From positions 1 through 64,000 of the forward strand of contig NZ_FCNY02000003.1 in assembly GCF_001544575.2 (NCBI RefSeq): DNA of 64,000 nt. Direction: 5' to 3'. The notes below the pieces were generated by a model. It saw only the letters and a program-made list of their open reading frames with translations. It ran no database searches and was not told the DNA's origin. Of the stretch, positions 48,783 through 57,616 are shown in pieces (position 1 is the first letter of the stretch; each line of letters opens with the position of its first letter). Both the position numbers and the translations under genes were made by a program. The stretch is from Caballeronia cordobensis (lineage in GTDB: Bacteria; Pseudomonadota; Gammaproteobacteria; Burkholderiales; Burkholderiaceae).

Positions 48783-49088
48783 ATGAACATCAAGTTCCCG
48801 AGTCAGACGCCCATCTATCAAGGCGATGTCCCTTCGCTCACGTTCGCGGCGGTTGCCGATGGCGAGCACGTCGAGTGCACCATTTCCGCCGAGGCGCTGG
48901 AAGATCACTTCGGCGCCGCGTCGTGGCGTGAGGAAGATTTGCAGCTTGCGTTCGAAAGCCATCGATCGTCGATCGAAGGCGCGGCCGAGCACTTGCTCAA
49001 ACGGGTTGGAGGGACATCGGTCATGCTGCGCAGCGGGTTCTTCCGGTTTCGCGAAGCACGCGGCCATGCCTCGCCGGGCACGGCCTGA
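48783..49088 (+). CDS. DUF1488-family small protein
   Basis: A 101-residue protein resembling DUF1488 (MNIKFPSQTPIYQGDVPSLTF; CTISAEALEDHFGA; RSGFFRF). Function unknown. The frame is open from 48693, but the ATG at 48783 has GAGG six bases upstream and gives the family start. It is one of several tiny genes in this patch and shows no operon with them. Confidence 0.75.
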   Translation: MNIKFPSQTPIYQGDVPSLTFAAVADGEHVECTISAEALEDHFGAASWREEDLQLAFESHRSSIEGAAEHLLKRVGGTSVMLRSGFFRFREARGHASPGTA

Positions 49089-49101
49089 TTCTCAATGCGC
49101 G

Positions 49102-49359
49102 TTATGCAACGCTCGGTGCGTTGCAACTCTTTTGCAGCGTCAACTGAAACGGCGGCAAGGGCAATTCGTCGCCGTCGAGAAACGCGGTCGCGCAGCGAAC
49201 CGCGAAACCGAGCGCGCCGTCCTTGCTCGCGAACGCGCCCAGGTTCCCGAGCGAGGTGGCATGCCCGTCCTCTTCGAGTATCGAAGCGGTCGCGACGAAA
49301 GCATTGCCCACACGGGTGGCAGAGGGCTGAAAAGCCGCTCCCCGATGATAAATAATCAT
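49102..49359 (-). CDS. Small orphan protein, paralogue of the gene at 49449
   Basis: 85 residues. The central part (SATRVGNAFVATASILEEDG ... LGAFASKDGALGFAV) lines up with the protein encoded at 49449-49682. This suggests a diverged tandem duplicate of a short beta-rich protein found in Burkholderia-type genomes. The ribosome site is weak. Function is unknown. Confidence 0.55.
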   Translation of the reverse strand: MIIYHRGAAFQPSATRVGNAFVATASILEEDGHATSLGNLGAFASKDGALGFAVRCATAFLDGDELPLPPFQLTLQKSCNAPSVA

Positions 49360-49448
49360 AGATTCGACTCGCCGGAAAGGATGGAAGGCGCGAGCGGCGC
49401 GCGGCTGCTCGCAATCGAGATGAAGCGTGCTAGCGAATGCTCGCGCCG

Positions 49449-49682
49449 TCAGCGTGGCGCGGGGTTCTGCCCAGACTGCCGATGATCGATTTCAGCCATG
49501 CCATAAGCGAATGCGTAGCGTACGGCGCCGGTCGCACTCGCGAATTCGCCGAGCATGCCGCTTGCGCGGCGCGTGCCGCTCGGATCTCGAACGACGAGCA
49601 TCGCCGCGTATCTGTCTTCTTCCAATACGGCGGTCGCGCTCAGTAGATGTCCTTTATAGACGACATCATTGGGTTCGGTCAT
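49449..49682 (-). CDS. Small orphan protein, paralogue of the gene at 49102
   Basis: 77 residues: YKGHLLSATAVLEEDRYAAMLVV, then LGEFASATGAVRYAFAYGMAEID. It shares the L-G-x-F-A-S-x-x-G-A pattern with its neighbour. A GAGAGAA-type ribosome site precedes the ATG. It is likely a small cytoplasmic protein of a family common in Burkholderiaceae; function unknown. Confidence 0.62.
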   Translation of the reverse strand: MTEPNDVVYKGHLLSATAVLEEDRYAAMLVVRDPSGTRRASGMLGEFASATGAVRYAFAYGMAEIDHRQSGQNPAPR

Positions 49683-49860
49683 GCGTTCTCTCAGGTTCTC
49701 TAATATTTTTCGCAGGCCGCAGCACGGCAGATAGTGCCGAATTCCGCAACGCTGCCTACATTCCGTAAGAAGAAGCGTAACCGTTCAACTTTTGTTGTCT
49801 TACCCGATTTAAGCTTTTTTACTTTTTTTCGGTGCTCGTTTAAGTAAGACGGTTTTATAG

Positions 49861-50031
49861 TCAGACTGTATTGCTCCGCAACGCAGTCACGATGCGGGAT
49901 ATCGATCGCGTCGCCAGCATAAATAGCGTGCCGGAGAGGCCGAGATCGGGCCGGCTCATTAATTCCGTCAGATAGAGCGACGACAGGGCGACGAGCGGGT
50001 GATACATCACTTGCGCGGTCAGGCGTTTCAT
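49861..50031 (-). CDS. Possible small hydrophobic protein
   Basis: A 56-codon frame with AAGGTGAG before the ATG at 50031. The product is mostly hydrophobic with a basic end (MKRLTAQVMYHPLVALSSLY; GTLFMLATRSISRIVTALRS). It might be a short membrane or amphipathic peptide. Evidence is the ribosome site and composition only. The AT-rich stretch at 49690-49860 beyond its stop holds no gene that could be supported. Confidence 0.35.
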   Translation of the reverse strand: MKRLTAQVMYHPLVALSSLYLTELMSRPDLGLSGTLFMLATRSISRIVTALRSNTV

Positions 50032-50365
50032 CGGTCTCACCTTGCTGAATTCCGGGCAAGACCAAAATGAAGCTGCGATGTCGCAAGCGGTCCCGTCCTG
50101 CGGTGTAATGTGCCTTTCAGGGTGCTTGACCGTCTTGCCCGCGCGTCGGCGCTGATTGCCCGATCGTCCGCCTTTTTCCGGCGCCGCCGAAACTTACAGG
50201 TAAAAGCAACGCGCGCTTGCTTGTAAGCTTCATACGAATACACACTCGCTGCCGACCATTCCGACAAAGCCTAGCTCTCCACCGACGAATGTTTTCCGAT
50301 TTAAGCCGTCGCAGACAATAATCGCGTTGCACCGGGCTCGCCCCTCCAGGAACGGAGATCCGCAC
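50032..50365. other. Intergenic region before the beta-propeller lipoprotein
   Basis: This 334-base gap contains the promoters of the small minus-strand gene and of the lipoprotein gene. Frames crossing it on the minus strand are antisense to the lipoprotein's Ala/Ser/Pro-rich start and were rejected. No clear operator was seen. Confidence 0.4.
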
Positions 50366-52126
50366 ATGAAAGGGCATTTGACGATTGGCGTGTTTGCAGT
50401 TGCGATTGCAGCGATCATCGGTGGATGCAGCGGAGGCAGTTCCAGCTCCGATACGGCCGCGCAGTCGGGCGCCGCGCCCGCATCGGGGGCGTCGGGTGCG
50501 CCGGCGGCCTCGGGCCCGTCGTCGGCATCGAGCCCTTCGCCGGCGTCGTCGGGCGGCGCGGCGAGTGCGCCATCCGGCGCGAGCGCGCCCACGTCGAACA
50601 CGCCGTCTGCATCGACTCCGGTGGACGTCACCACCTATCACAACGACATCGGCCGCACGGCGCAGCAGCTTGCCGAAACCCGGCTCACCATCGCCAACGT
50701 CAATCCGACGACCTTCGGCAAGCTCGGCTTTTATCCCGTCGATGGCGCCGTCGATGCGCAGCCGCTCTATCTCGCGAACGTGCCGATCGCGGGCGCCACG
50801 CATAACGTGCTATATGTCATGACCGAAAACGGGAGCGCGTATGCGTTCGACGCCGACACCGGCGCCGTGCTCTGGCGCGTCTCCGCGATGCTGCCGGGCG
50901 AAACGCCGAGCGACGACCATAGCTGCAATCAGACCACGCCGACCATCGGCATCACGTCGACGCCCGTCATCGATCGCGCGCGCGGGCCGAATGGCGCGAT
51001 CTATCTCGTCGCCATGTCGAAGGACGCGGGCGGCGCGTATCACCAGCGCATTCACGCGCTCGACATCGCGACGGGCGCGCAGCTCTTCGGCGGTCCGACG
51101 GAAATCACCGGCTCGTATCCGGGCACCGGGTCGGGCAGCGTCAACGGCGTCGTGCCGTTCACGCCGGGCCAATATATCGAGCGCGCGTCGCTGCTGCTTC
51201 TGAACGGCATCGTGTACACGTCATGGAGCTCGCATTGCGACGTGCTGCCGTACACCGGCTGGGTGATGGGTTATAGCGCCGACACGCTGAAGCAGACCAG
51301 CATTCTCAACATCACGCCGAACGGCGAGATGGGCGGCATCTGGATGAGCGGCGCGGGTCTCGCATCGGACGGCACGTCGATCTATTTCCTCGACGGCAAC
51401 GGCACGTTCGATCCGACCACCAACGCGCAGGACATGCCGATTCACAACGACTTCGGCAACGGCTTCCTCAAGGTCACGCCGACGCCGACGCTGCAAGTGA
51501 CCGATTACTTCCAGCCGTCGGACACGGTCGTGCAGTCGAGCCAGGATCTCGATCTCGGCTCCGGCGGCGTGCTCGTGCTGCCCGACGTCACCGATATCAA
51601 CGGCAACGTGCGGCATCTCGCGATAGGCGGCGGCAAGACGCGCGCGCTCTATATCGTGGATCGCGACAACATGGGCAAGTTCGATTCGAACGGCGACCAC
51701 ATCTATCAGGAGCTTTTCACGACGATCACCGGCCCGATGTTCAGCGCGCCCGCGTTCTACAACAACACGATCTATGTCGGACCGGCGGGCGATCATCTCA
51801 AGGCGCTGCCGGTCGTCAACGCGCGGGTGGCGACGGCCGCGTCGAGCCAGAGCACGAGCCCGGCGGGGAACTGGAGCTTCCCGGGCCTCGCGCCCGTGAT
51901 CTCCGCGAACGGCAACACGAACGGCATCGTCTGGGGCGTGGAAAACGTGACGCCGGCCGTGCTGCATGCCTACGACGCCAGCAATCTCTTCGAGCTCTAC
52001 AGCAGCAATTCGGCGGGCTCGCGCGATCAGTTCGGCGCGGGCAACAAGTTCGTCTCGCCGACGATCGCGAATGGCAAGGTGTTCGTCGGCACGAAGACCG
52101 GCGTGGCGGTATTCGGGCTGCTGTGA
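50366..52126 (+). CDS. PQQ-like beta-propeller lipoprotein
   Basis: 586 residues. A signal sequence ends in a lipobox (AIIGGC, Cys about 21). A 70-residue Ser/Ala/Pro/Gly-rich linker is followed by a propeller of quinoprotein-type blades (YVMTENGSAYAFDADTGAVLWR; HALDIATGAQLFGG; VFVGTKTGVAVFGLL). The pattern resembles secreted PQQ-dehydrogenase-like proteins, but no clear PQQ cysteine pair or metal site was identified, so it may be a non-catalytic scaffold. GGAGA lies seven bases before the ATG; the longer frame from 50327 is not preferred. Confidence 0.8.
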   Translation: MKGHLTIGVFAVAIAAIIGGCSGGSSSSDTAAQSGAAPASGASGAPAASGPSSASSPSPASSGGAASAPSGASAPTSNTPSASTPVDVTTYHNDIGRTAQQLAETRLTIANVNPTTFGKLGFYPVDGAVDAQPLYLANVPIAGATHNVLYVMTENGSAYAFDADTGAVLWRVSAMLPGETPSDDHSCNQTTPTIGITSTPVIDRARGPNGAIYLVAMSKDAGGAYHQRIHALDIATGAQLFGGPTEITGSYPGTGSGSVNGVVPFTPGQYIERASLLLLNGIVYTSWSSHCDVLPYTGWVMGYSADTLKQTSILNITPNGEMGGIWMSGAGLASDGTSIYFLDGNGTFDPTTNAQDMPIHNDFGNGFLKVTPTPTLQVTDYFQPSDTVVQSSQDLDLGSGGVLVLPDVTDINGNVRHLAIGGGKTRALYIVDRDNMGKFDSNGDHIYQELFTTITGPMFSAPAFYNNTIYVGPAGDHLKALPVVNARVATAASSQSTSPAGNWSFPGLAPVISANGNTNGIVWGVENVTPAVLHAYDASNLFELYSSNSAGSRDQFGAGNKFVSPTIANGKVFVGTKTGVAVFGLL

Positions 52127-52199
52127 CGCCGCGGTGTTCCGCGCGGAAAAGGTCCGGACCGATATAAGATCGCGGATTCTCGACCCGTGGAGCATTGCG

Positions 52200-52778
52200 A
52201 TGCAACTGACCCGTCTTCTCGTTCCGACCTTCCTGCAGACGTTGAACAACCTCTCGGCGTGGCTCGACAAAGCCACGGCGCACGAAAGCGCGAAGAACGC
52301 GGATTTTCAGGCCGATGCGCTCATGTCGCTGCGCCTCGCGCCGGACATGTATCCGCTCGCGGCTCAAGTGCGTTTCGTGTGTTTTCAGTCGCAGGAGCCG
52401 GCGTACCGGCTGCGCGGAATCGAGGTGCCGCAGGCGCTCTTGAACGTGCGCGCGGAAGGGTGGAAGTCGAACGAGCAGCCGGGCTCGCTCGCCGACGCCC
52501 GCGCGCGTCTCGCGGATGCGATCGCGTTTCTCAGCGAACTGCCGGACGACGCGCTCGACGCGGGCGCCGACAGGCAAATTGCGCTGACGCTGCCGAACGG
52601 CGTGGTTTTCGACATGACCGGCGAGCAATACGCACGCGACTGGTCGCTGCCGCAGTTCTACTTTCACACCGTGACCGCCTACGGCATTTTGCGCAATCAC
52701 GGCGTGCCGCTCGGCAAGCCGGATTACGTGTCGCACATGTTCGCGTATCTGCGGCCGGGGACGATGCCGCAGAACTGA
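52200..52778 (+). CDS. DUF1993-family protein (DinB-like helical bundle)
   Basis: A 192-residue protein of the DUF1993 family (LLVPTFLQTLNNLSAWLDKA; LRLAPDMYPLAAQVRFVC; LPQFYFHTVTAYGILRNHGVPLGKPDY). It is predicted to be an all-helical bundle; function unknown. The ATG at 52200 with GGAG eight bases upstream is chosen over an open frame starting in the previous gene. It converges on an MFS gene four bases away. Confidence 0.85.
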   Translation: MQLTRLLVPTFLQTLNNLSAWLDKATAHESAKNADFQADALMSLRLAPDMYPLAAQVRFVCFQSQEPAYRLRGIEVPQALLNVRAEGWKSNEQPGSLADARARLADAIAFLSELPDDALDAGADRQIALTLPNGVVFDMTGEQYARDWSLPQFYFHTVTAYGILRNHGVPLGKPDYVSHMFAYLRPGTMPQN

Positions 52779-52782
52779 AGCA

Positions 52783-54111
52783 TCACGCGTTCGACATCAC
52801 GCGGCGCTTCTCGTCGGCGCGTTCCTCGTTGCCGTGACGCAGGCGCGCGCTGCATACCGCCGCGATCAAAAGCGCCACCGCGAGACACACGAGCCCGTTC
52901 ATCGCGCGGCCGGTCGTCTGCTCGATGATGCCCATCACCGTCGGGCCGACGAAGCCGCCGAGCAGGCCGCACGAATTGACGAGCCCGAGGCCGCCCGCGA
53001 GCGCGCTGCCCGAAAGCCGCGACGACGGAAACGTGAAGATGATCGACTGCACCACGAAGAACATCGAGGCGGACAGGCACACGCCCAGCAGCCCGATCGC
53101 GGGCGTCGACCATGCGGCGATCAGCATGCCCGAGGCCATGATGACGAGCCCGCCGATCAGCATGCGCCGGCTCTTCGACGAATCGCTCGCGAGACGCGGC
53201 AGCGTGGCGGCGCCGATGGCGGCGGCAACCCAAGGCGTCGCGGTGAGCAACCCGATGGTCAGCGGCGAGAAGTGTCCCGATGCACCGATGATGCCGGGCA
53301 GGAAAAAGATCACCGTGTAGATCGTCAGTTGATGGCAGAAGTAGACGAGAATCGCGAGCCACACCTGACGATCGCCGAGGACGCTGCGGAACGCGCCCGC
53401 GCCGTGGCCGCTGCCTTGCGAATCGTGCTCGGCGGCGAGGCGGCGCTCCAGCGCGACGGCTTCATCGCGCGAGAGCCACGGCGCGCTCGTCGGGCGATCG
53501 GGCAGCAGTTTCCAGACGACGAAGGCAAGCAGGATCGCGGGGAGGCCTTCGATCACGAAGAGCCATTGCCAGCCGTGAAAGCCGAGCAAGCCGTCGAGTT
53601 CGAGCAGCGCGCCGCCGAGCGGACCGCCGACGATATTCGCCACGCACACGCCGAGCAGGAAATAACCGGTTGCGCGGGCGCGTTCCTCACGGCCGAACCA
53701 GTACGTCAGATACAGCATCACGCCCGGAAAGAGGCCCGCTTCGGCCGCGCCGAGCAGCAGGCGCATCACGTAGAACGAGGTTTCGCCGGTGACGAAAGCC
53801 ATCGCCACGGAGAGCGCGCCCCACGTCACCATGATGCGCGTGATCCAGAAACGCGCGCCGACCTTGTGCATGATCAGGTTGCTCGGAATCTCGAAGGCCG
53901 CGTAGGTCAGAAAGAACAGACCCGCGCCGAGTCCGTACGCGGCGGCGGAGATACCGAGATCGATGCTCATCGAATGCTTCGCGAGCGCGATGTTCGTGCG
54001 ATCGAGAAAGCTGATCACATAGACGATCACCAGCAAGGGCATCAGCTTGCGCAGCATCAGGCTGTTGAGCGACGCGTGCTGCGCGGCGCTCGTCGTGTCG
54101 GGCTTGGACAA
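52783..54111 (-). CDS. MFS transporter, ACS family (second BKACE module)
   Basis: A 442-residue, 12-segment transporter: MPLLVIVYVISFLDRTNIALAKHSM in segment 1 and GAGLFFLTYAAFEIPSNLIMHKVGAR after it. It resembles the importer at 23780-25138. It is last in the GntR, SDR, BKACE, importer order, 80 bases after the BKACE gene, and should import the acid that the module degrades. Confidence 0.88.
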   Translation of the reverse strand: MSKPDTTSAAQHASLNSLMLRKLMPLLVIVYVISFLDRTNIALAKHSMSIDLGISAAAYGLGAGLFFLTYAAFEIPSNLIMHKVGARFWITRIMVTWGALSVAMAFVTGETSFYVMRLLLGAAEAGLFPGVMLYLTYWFGREERARATGYFLLGVCVANIVGGPLGGALLELDGLLGFHGWQWLFVIEGLPAILLAFVVWKLLPDRPTSAPWLSRDEAVALERRLAAEHDSQGSGHGAGAFRSVLGDRQVWLAILVYFCHQLTIYTVIFFLPGIIGASGHFSPLTIGLLTATPWVAAAIGAATLPRLASDSSKSRRMLIGGLVIMASGMLIAAWSTPAIGLLGVCLSASMFFVVQSIIFTFPSSRLSGSALAGGLGLVNSCGLLGGFVGPTVMGIIEQTTGRAMNGLVCLAVALLIAAVCSARLRHGNEERADEKRRVMSNA

Positions 54112-54191
54112 GATAAAGTCTCCGTAGGCGTTGTATTTCTAATGGCGTGATGAAGTGAGCGCGCCGCCTGCACGGCGCGCGCATGCGACGA

Positions 54192-55124
54192 TCAGAAGTT
54201 CACGTTGTCGCCGCCCTTGAGCGACAACATCTGGCGCGCTTCGGCGGGCGTCGCGACTTCCAGAGACAAGCCTTCGATCACCTGCCGGATCTTGCGCACC
54301 TGCGCCGCGCTCGATTCGGCGAGTTCGCCCGGCCCGATCCACAGCGAGTCCTCCAGACCCACGCGCACGTTCGATCCTTGCGCAAGCCCGATCGAGCCGA
54401 GCGGAATCTGATTGCGGCCCGCGCCGAGAATCGACCAGACGTAGTCGTTGCCGAAGAGGCGGTCGGCCGTGCGCTTCATGTGCGCGAGATCTTCGGGATG
54501 CGCGCCGATGCCGCCGAGCAGGCCGAACACGCTCTGCACGAAGAACGGTCCCTTGACGAGTCCGCGATCGACGAAGTGCGCGAGGTTATACAGATGCGAG
54601 ATGTCGTAGCACTCGAATTCGAAGCGCGTGCCGTTCGCCGAGCACGACGTCAGGATGTATTCGATATCCGCAAACGTGTTCTTGAAGACGAGATCGCGGC
54701 TCTTTTCCAGATGCTGGCGTTCCCAGTCGTGCTTCAGATCCTTGAAGCGATCGAGCATCGGATAGAGGCCGAAGTTCATCGAACCCATGTTCAGCGACGC
54801 CACTTCCGGCTGGAAGTGATGCGCGGGCTTCAGACGCTCCGCCACCGTCATGTGCGGGCTGCCGCCGGTCGTCAGATTGATAACGGCATCCGTTTGCGAC
54901 TTGATGCGCGGCAGGAAGCGCTCGAACACGGCGGGTTCCTGCGTCGGGCGTCCGTCTTCGGGATCGCGCGCGTGCAAATGCAGGATCGCCGCGCCTTCCT
55001 TCGCCGCTGCGAGCGCGGCCTCGGCGATCTGGTCGGGCGTGACCGGCAGATACGGCGACATCGACGGCGTATGGATTGCGCCCGTCGGGGCGCACGTGAT
55101 GATGACCTTGCGTTTCGTTGCCAT
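54192..55124 (-). CDS. BKACE-family beta-keto acid cleavage enzyme (second copy)
   Basis: A 310-residue TIM-barrel enzyme (VIITCAPTGAIHTPSMSPYLP at the start). The metal-binding pair is intact as H49-x-H51 (ILHLHARDP), the acceptor region is NLTTGG, and RVGLEDS is present near the end. It would cleave a beta-keto acid with acetyl-CoA to acetoacetate and a CoA ester. GAGG lies six bases before the ATG. The gene follows an SDR by 14 bases, which suggests hydroxy acid oxidation followed by cleavage. The substrate is unknown. Confidence 0.9.
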   Translation of the reverse strand: MATKRKVIITCAPTGAIHTPSMSPYLPVTPDQIAEAALAAAKEGAAILHLHARDPEDGRPTQEPAVFERFLPRIKSQTDAVINLTTGGSPHMTVAERLKPAHHFQPEVASLNMGSMNFGLYPMLDRFKDLKHDWERQHLEKSRDLVFKNTFADIEYILTSCSANGTRFEFECYDISHLYNLAHFVDRGLVKGPFFVQSVFGLLGGIGAHPEDLAHMKRTADRLFGNDYVWSILGAGRNQIPLGSIGLAQGSNVRVGLEDSLWIGPGELAESSAAQVRKIRQVIEGLSLEVATPAEARQMLSLKGGDNVNF

Positions 55125-55138
55125 GATGTCCTCTTTCT

Positions 55139-55930
55139 TCAAAGCGTTTCGACGTTGCCGCAGACGGAGAGCGCCTGCCCCGAGATCGCGCTGCCGGCGG
55201 GCGAGCTGAGATACAGCACGCTCGCGGCGACTTCCTCCTGCGTGACCATGCGGCGCAGCGAGATCTTCGCGAGATACTGCTTCTCCATTTCTTCGTAAGG
55301 AATCCCAAGTTGCTTGGCACGCGCGGCGATCACGCCTTCCATGCGCGGACCCTTGACGATGCCCGGCTGCACCGCATTCACGCGGATATTGTCGGGACCG
55401 AGCTCGATCGCGAGACTCTTCGCGAGCCCGACCACGGCCCACTTCGTCGCGGCATAAGGCGTGCGGAAGCCATAGCCGAGCCGTCCCGCCACCGACGACA
55501 TGAACACGATCACGCCGCCATCGGTTGCCTCGCGCAGCATCGGCACGGCTTCGCGCGAGAAGTAATACTGGCTGTTCAGATTCACGTCGATGGTCTGTTC
55601 CCATTCGCCGGAATCGATCGCGTCGATGCCGCCCGTCGGTCCCGCGATGCCCGCGTTGTTGATCAGCACGTCGAGCCCGCCGAGTTCGCGCCGCACGTCT
55701 TCGAATACGCGCTTCACGTCGTCCTTGTTCGCGACGTCCGCGCGCGTGCCCGAGATGGCAGGCGACACCGTCGATGCCGCGTCGATGGCTTTCGCATCGA
55801 CATCGCACACGTGCACGCGCGCGCCCGTCGAAACGAACGCCTTCGCGATGGCCAGGCCGATGCCCGATGCGCCGCCGGTGATCAGCACGCGCAAGCCCGG
55901 GCGCGGCGTGAGCAGTTTCATGAAATCCAT
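55139..55930 (-). CDS. SDR-family dehydrogenase (second BKACE module)
   Basis: A 263-residue short-chain dehydrogenase: TGGASGIGLAI, NNAGIAGP, catalytic Ser in VFMSSVAGRL and the YAATK pair. It is clearly related to the SDR at 26457-27230. AAGGAG lies eight bases before the ATG. Placed just before the BKACE gene, it probably makes that enzyme's beta-keto acid from a beta-hydroxy acid. Confidence 0.9.
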   Translation of the reverse strand: MDFMKLLTPRPGLRVLITGGASGIGLAIAKAFVSTGARVHVCDVDAKAIDAASTVSPAISGTRADVANKDDVKRVFEDVRRELGGLDVLINNAGIAGPTGGIDAIDSGEWEQTIDVNLNSQYYFSREAVPMLREATDGGVIVFMSSVAGRLGYGFRTPYAATKWAVVGLAKSLAIELGPDNIRVNAVQPGIVKGPRMEGVIAARAKQLGIPYEEMEKQYLAKISLRRMVTQEEVAASVLYLSSPAGSAISGQALSVCGNVETL

Positions 55931-56041
55931 CGTGCGACTCCTTTGTGGTTATGTTTGCGAAGGACGTGCACCGTCCTCGCTCAAGCGATTAGTCATGCTT
56001 ATGATCGTGGCTGAAGGCGCGCCGCGCGCGCCTTCTCGTGT

Positions 56042-56794
56042 TCAGCTTTGCGCGTGACGCCTCGGTTCTTCGCGCTGCGATCGCAGGCGCGTTTCGAGGT
56101 CGCGGGCGGCGTCGCGGATATCCTTCGCGATGCCTTCGCGTGCCGCCGCGCCGTCGTGCTTCCACAGCGCATCGATGATCTGCCGGTGCGCCTGCATCGA
56201 CACGCGCATGTGCGCGACATCGGGCGCGACCATGTTCAGGAACGGACCGATGCGCATCCACATGTTCTGAATCGTCGCGAGCGTCATCTCGCTCGCGCCG
56301 TGGCGGTAGATGCTCGTGTGGAACGCGAAGTTGCAGCGCAGATAGGCGCGCGCGTCGTCGGCTTCGACGTGGGCATCCATTTCATCGAAGATGCGCTGCA
56401 CGGCCGCGACGTCGCCGTTCGTCATGCGCGCGGCGGCGCGTTCCGCGACGCAGCCTTCCAGCGCGATGCGCACGTCGCGCAGCTCTTCGAGCAACTCGGG
56501 CGTCATCGGCGGGACCATGAGACCGCGCGAGGGGCCGTCCACCAGGGCGCCTTCCGCGCGCAGCCGCGTGAGGGCGGCGCGCACCGGCATGGTCGAAAGC
56601 CCGACGGCTTCGGCCACGCCGCGCAGGCTCAACGGCTGACCCGCGGCGAAGCTGCCGCTCATGATCGCTTCGCGCAGTTGCTGATAAACCTTCGTCGCCA
56701 TCGTCTCGGTGGCAATGACTTCGAGTTGCGGTATGGGTTGCGATGCGGATCGAGGCAAGACAGCATTCCCGTGTGTTGTTTGATCTGTGATCAC
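56042..56794 (-). CDS. GntR-family (FadR/FCD) regulator
   Basis: A 250-residue regulator with a winged helix at 33-95 (MATKVYQQLREAIMSGSF; LSTMPVRAALTRLRAEG) and an all-helical FCD effector domain (NFAFHTSIYRHG, HRQIIDAL) that usually binds an organic acid and metal. The start is a GTG at 56794 with GAGGA upstream; an ATG at 56701 is an alternative. A palindrome overlaps the GTG. It probably represses itself and the SDR, BKACE, importer run, relieved by the substrate. Confidence 0.86.
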   Translation of the reverse strand: MITDQTTHGNAVLPRSASQPIPQLEVIATETMATKVYQQLREAIMSGSFAAGQPLSLRGVAEAVGLSTMPVRAALTRLRAEGALVDGPSRGLMVPPMTPELLEELRDVRIALEGCVAERAAARMTNGDVAAVQRIFDEMDAHVEADDARAYLRCNFAFHTSIYRHGASEMTLATIQNMWMRIGPFLNMVAPDVAHMRVSMQAHRQIIDALWKHDGAAAREGIAKDIRDAARDLETRLRSQREEPRRHAQS

Positions 56795-56796
56795 AG
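56785..56796. promoter_or_regulatory. Perfect palindrome over the GntR start codon
   Basis: CTGTGATCACAG is a 12-base perfect dyad, and the GTG start codon (56792-56794) lies inside it. Short uninterrupted palindromes are usual for GntR dimers, so autorepression is likely. No second copy was found in the window. Confidence 0.55.
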
Positions 56797-56881
56797 TTTG
56801 ATTTCCTCGACGCGTTAAGTCAATCCGCGCTGCCTAAGGGATAACCCTCGCGACGAACGTTCGAAGCGCCGCGGGCTTTTC

Positions 56882-57616
56882 ATGGGCACAATGCTTGCGA
56901 ATCGATCAGCCTGCCCGCCGATGAACATGCTTCCCGCCGACTCCGACGTGTCTCCCGCCCTCGAATGCCGCCGCCTGACGAAGACTTACAGCGGCGGGCG
57001 CATCGTGCTCGACGCGCTCGATTTCGCGCTCGGCGCGGGCGAGTTCGTCGCGATCATGGGCGATTCGGGCGTCGGCAAATCGACGCTGCTCAATCTGATC
57101 GCGGGCCTCGACACCGCCGACAGCGGCGAGGTGCTGATCGACGGCGCATCGATCTCTTCGCTCTCCGACGACGCCGCCACGCGCCTTCGCCGCCAGAAGC
57201 TCGGCTTCGTCTTTCAGGCGTTTCACGTTTTGCCGCACCTGACGCTGTATCAGAACGTCGCGGTGCCGCTGTTGCTGAACGGCATGCCCGCCGCGCCCGC
57301 GCGCGCGATGCTGGCTGCGGTCGGACTCGACGGGCGCGGCGACGACATGCCGCGCCAGCTTTCCGGCGGCGAGTTGCAGCGCGTGGCGATCGCGCGGGCA
57401 CTGGTGCATCGGCCGCGTCTCCTGCTCGCCGACGAACCCACCGGCAATCTCGATCCGCAGACCGCGCATGAGGTGCTGGAACTGCTGCGCGCCGAAACGA
57501 AGGCGACGCGCGCCGCGACCGTGATGGTCACGCACTCCGAAGCCGCCGCCGCTTTCGCCGATCGCGTGCTGATTCTCGCCGATGGCGCGTTGCACGCCGC
57601 GGCGCTGACCCGATGA
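56882..57616 (+). CDS. ABC transporter ATP-binding protein (LolD/MacB-type)
   Basis: A 244-residue ATPase of the MacB/LolD branch: Walker A GDSGVGKST, FQAFHVLPHLTLYQNV Q-loop, signature LSGGELQR, Walker B LLLADEPTGNLD and H-loop VTHSEAA. ATGs at 56882, 56891, 56921 and 56927 are all possible starts and none has a clear ribosome site. It is coupled to the FtsX-type permease (ATGA). The ATPase, permease and secreted CrtC-like order resembles the AttE-FG-H set of Agrobacterium. Confidence 0.88.
   Translation: MGTMLANRSACPPMNMLPADSDVSPALECRRLTKTYSGGRIVLDALDFALGAGEFVAIMGDSGVGKSTLLNLIAGLDTADSGEVLIDGASISSLSDDAATRLRRQKLGFVFQAFHVLPHLTLYQNVAVPLLLNGMPAAPARAMLAAVGLDGRGDDMPRQLSGGELQRVAIARALVHRPRLLLADEPTGNLDPQTAHEVLELLRAETKATRAATVMVTHSEAAAAFADRVLILADGALHAAALTR

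Noticed and set aside
49700..50086. Minus-strand frame of 128 codons
   Set aside because: No ribosome site or family features. A shorter frame in another phase (49861-50031) has a better ribosome site.
50117..50803. Minus-strand frame of 228 codons
   Set aside because: Arg-rich shadow opposite the Ser/Ala/Pro linker of the beta-propeller lipoprotein.
56785..56796. Palindrome as a CRP (cAMP) site
   Set aside because: CRP sites have TGTGA and TCACA separated by six bases. Here they abut without a spacer, which fits a GntR-type site better.
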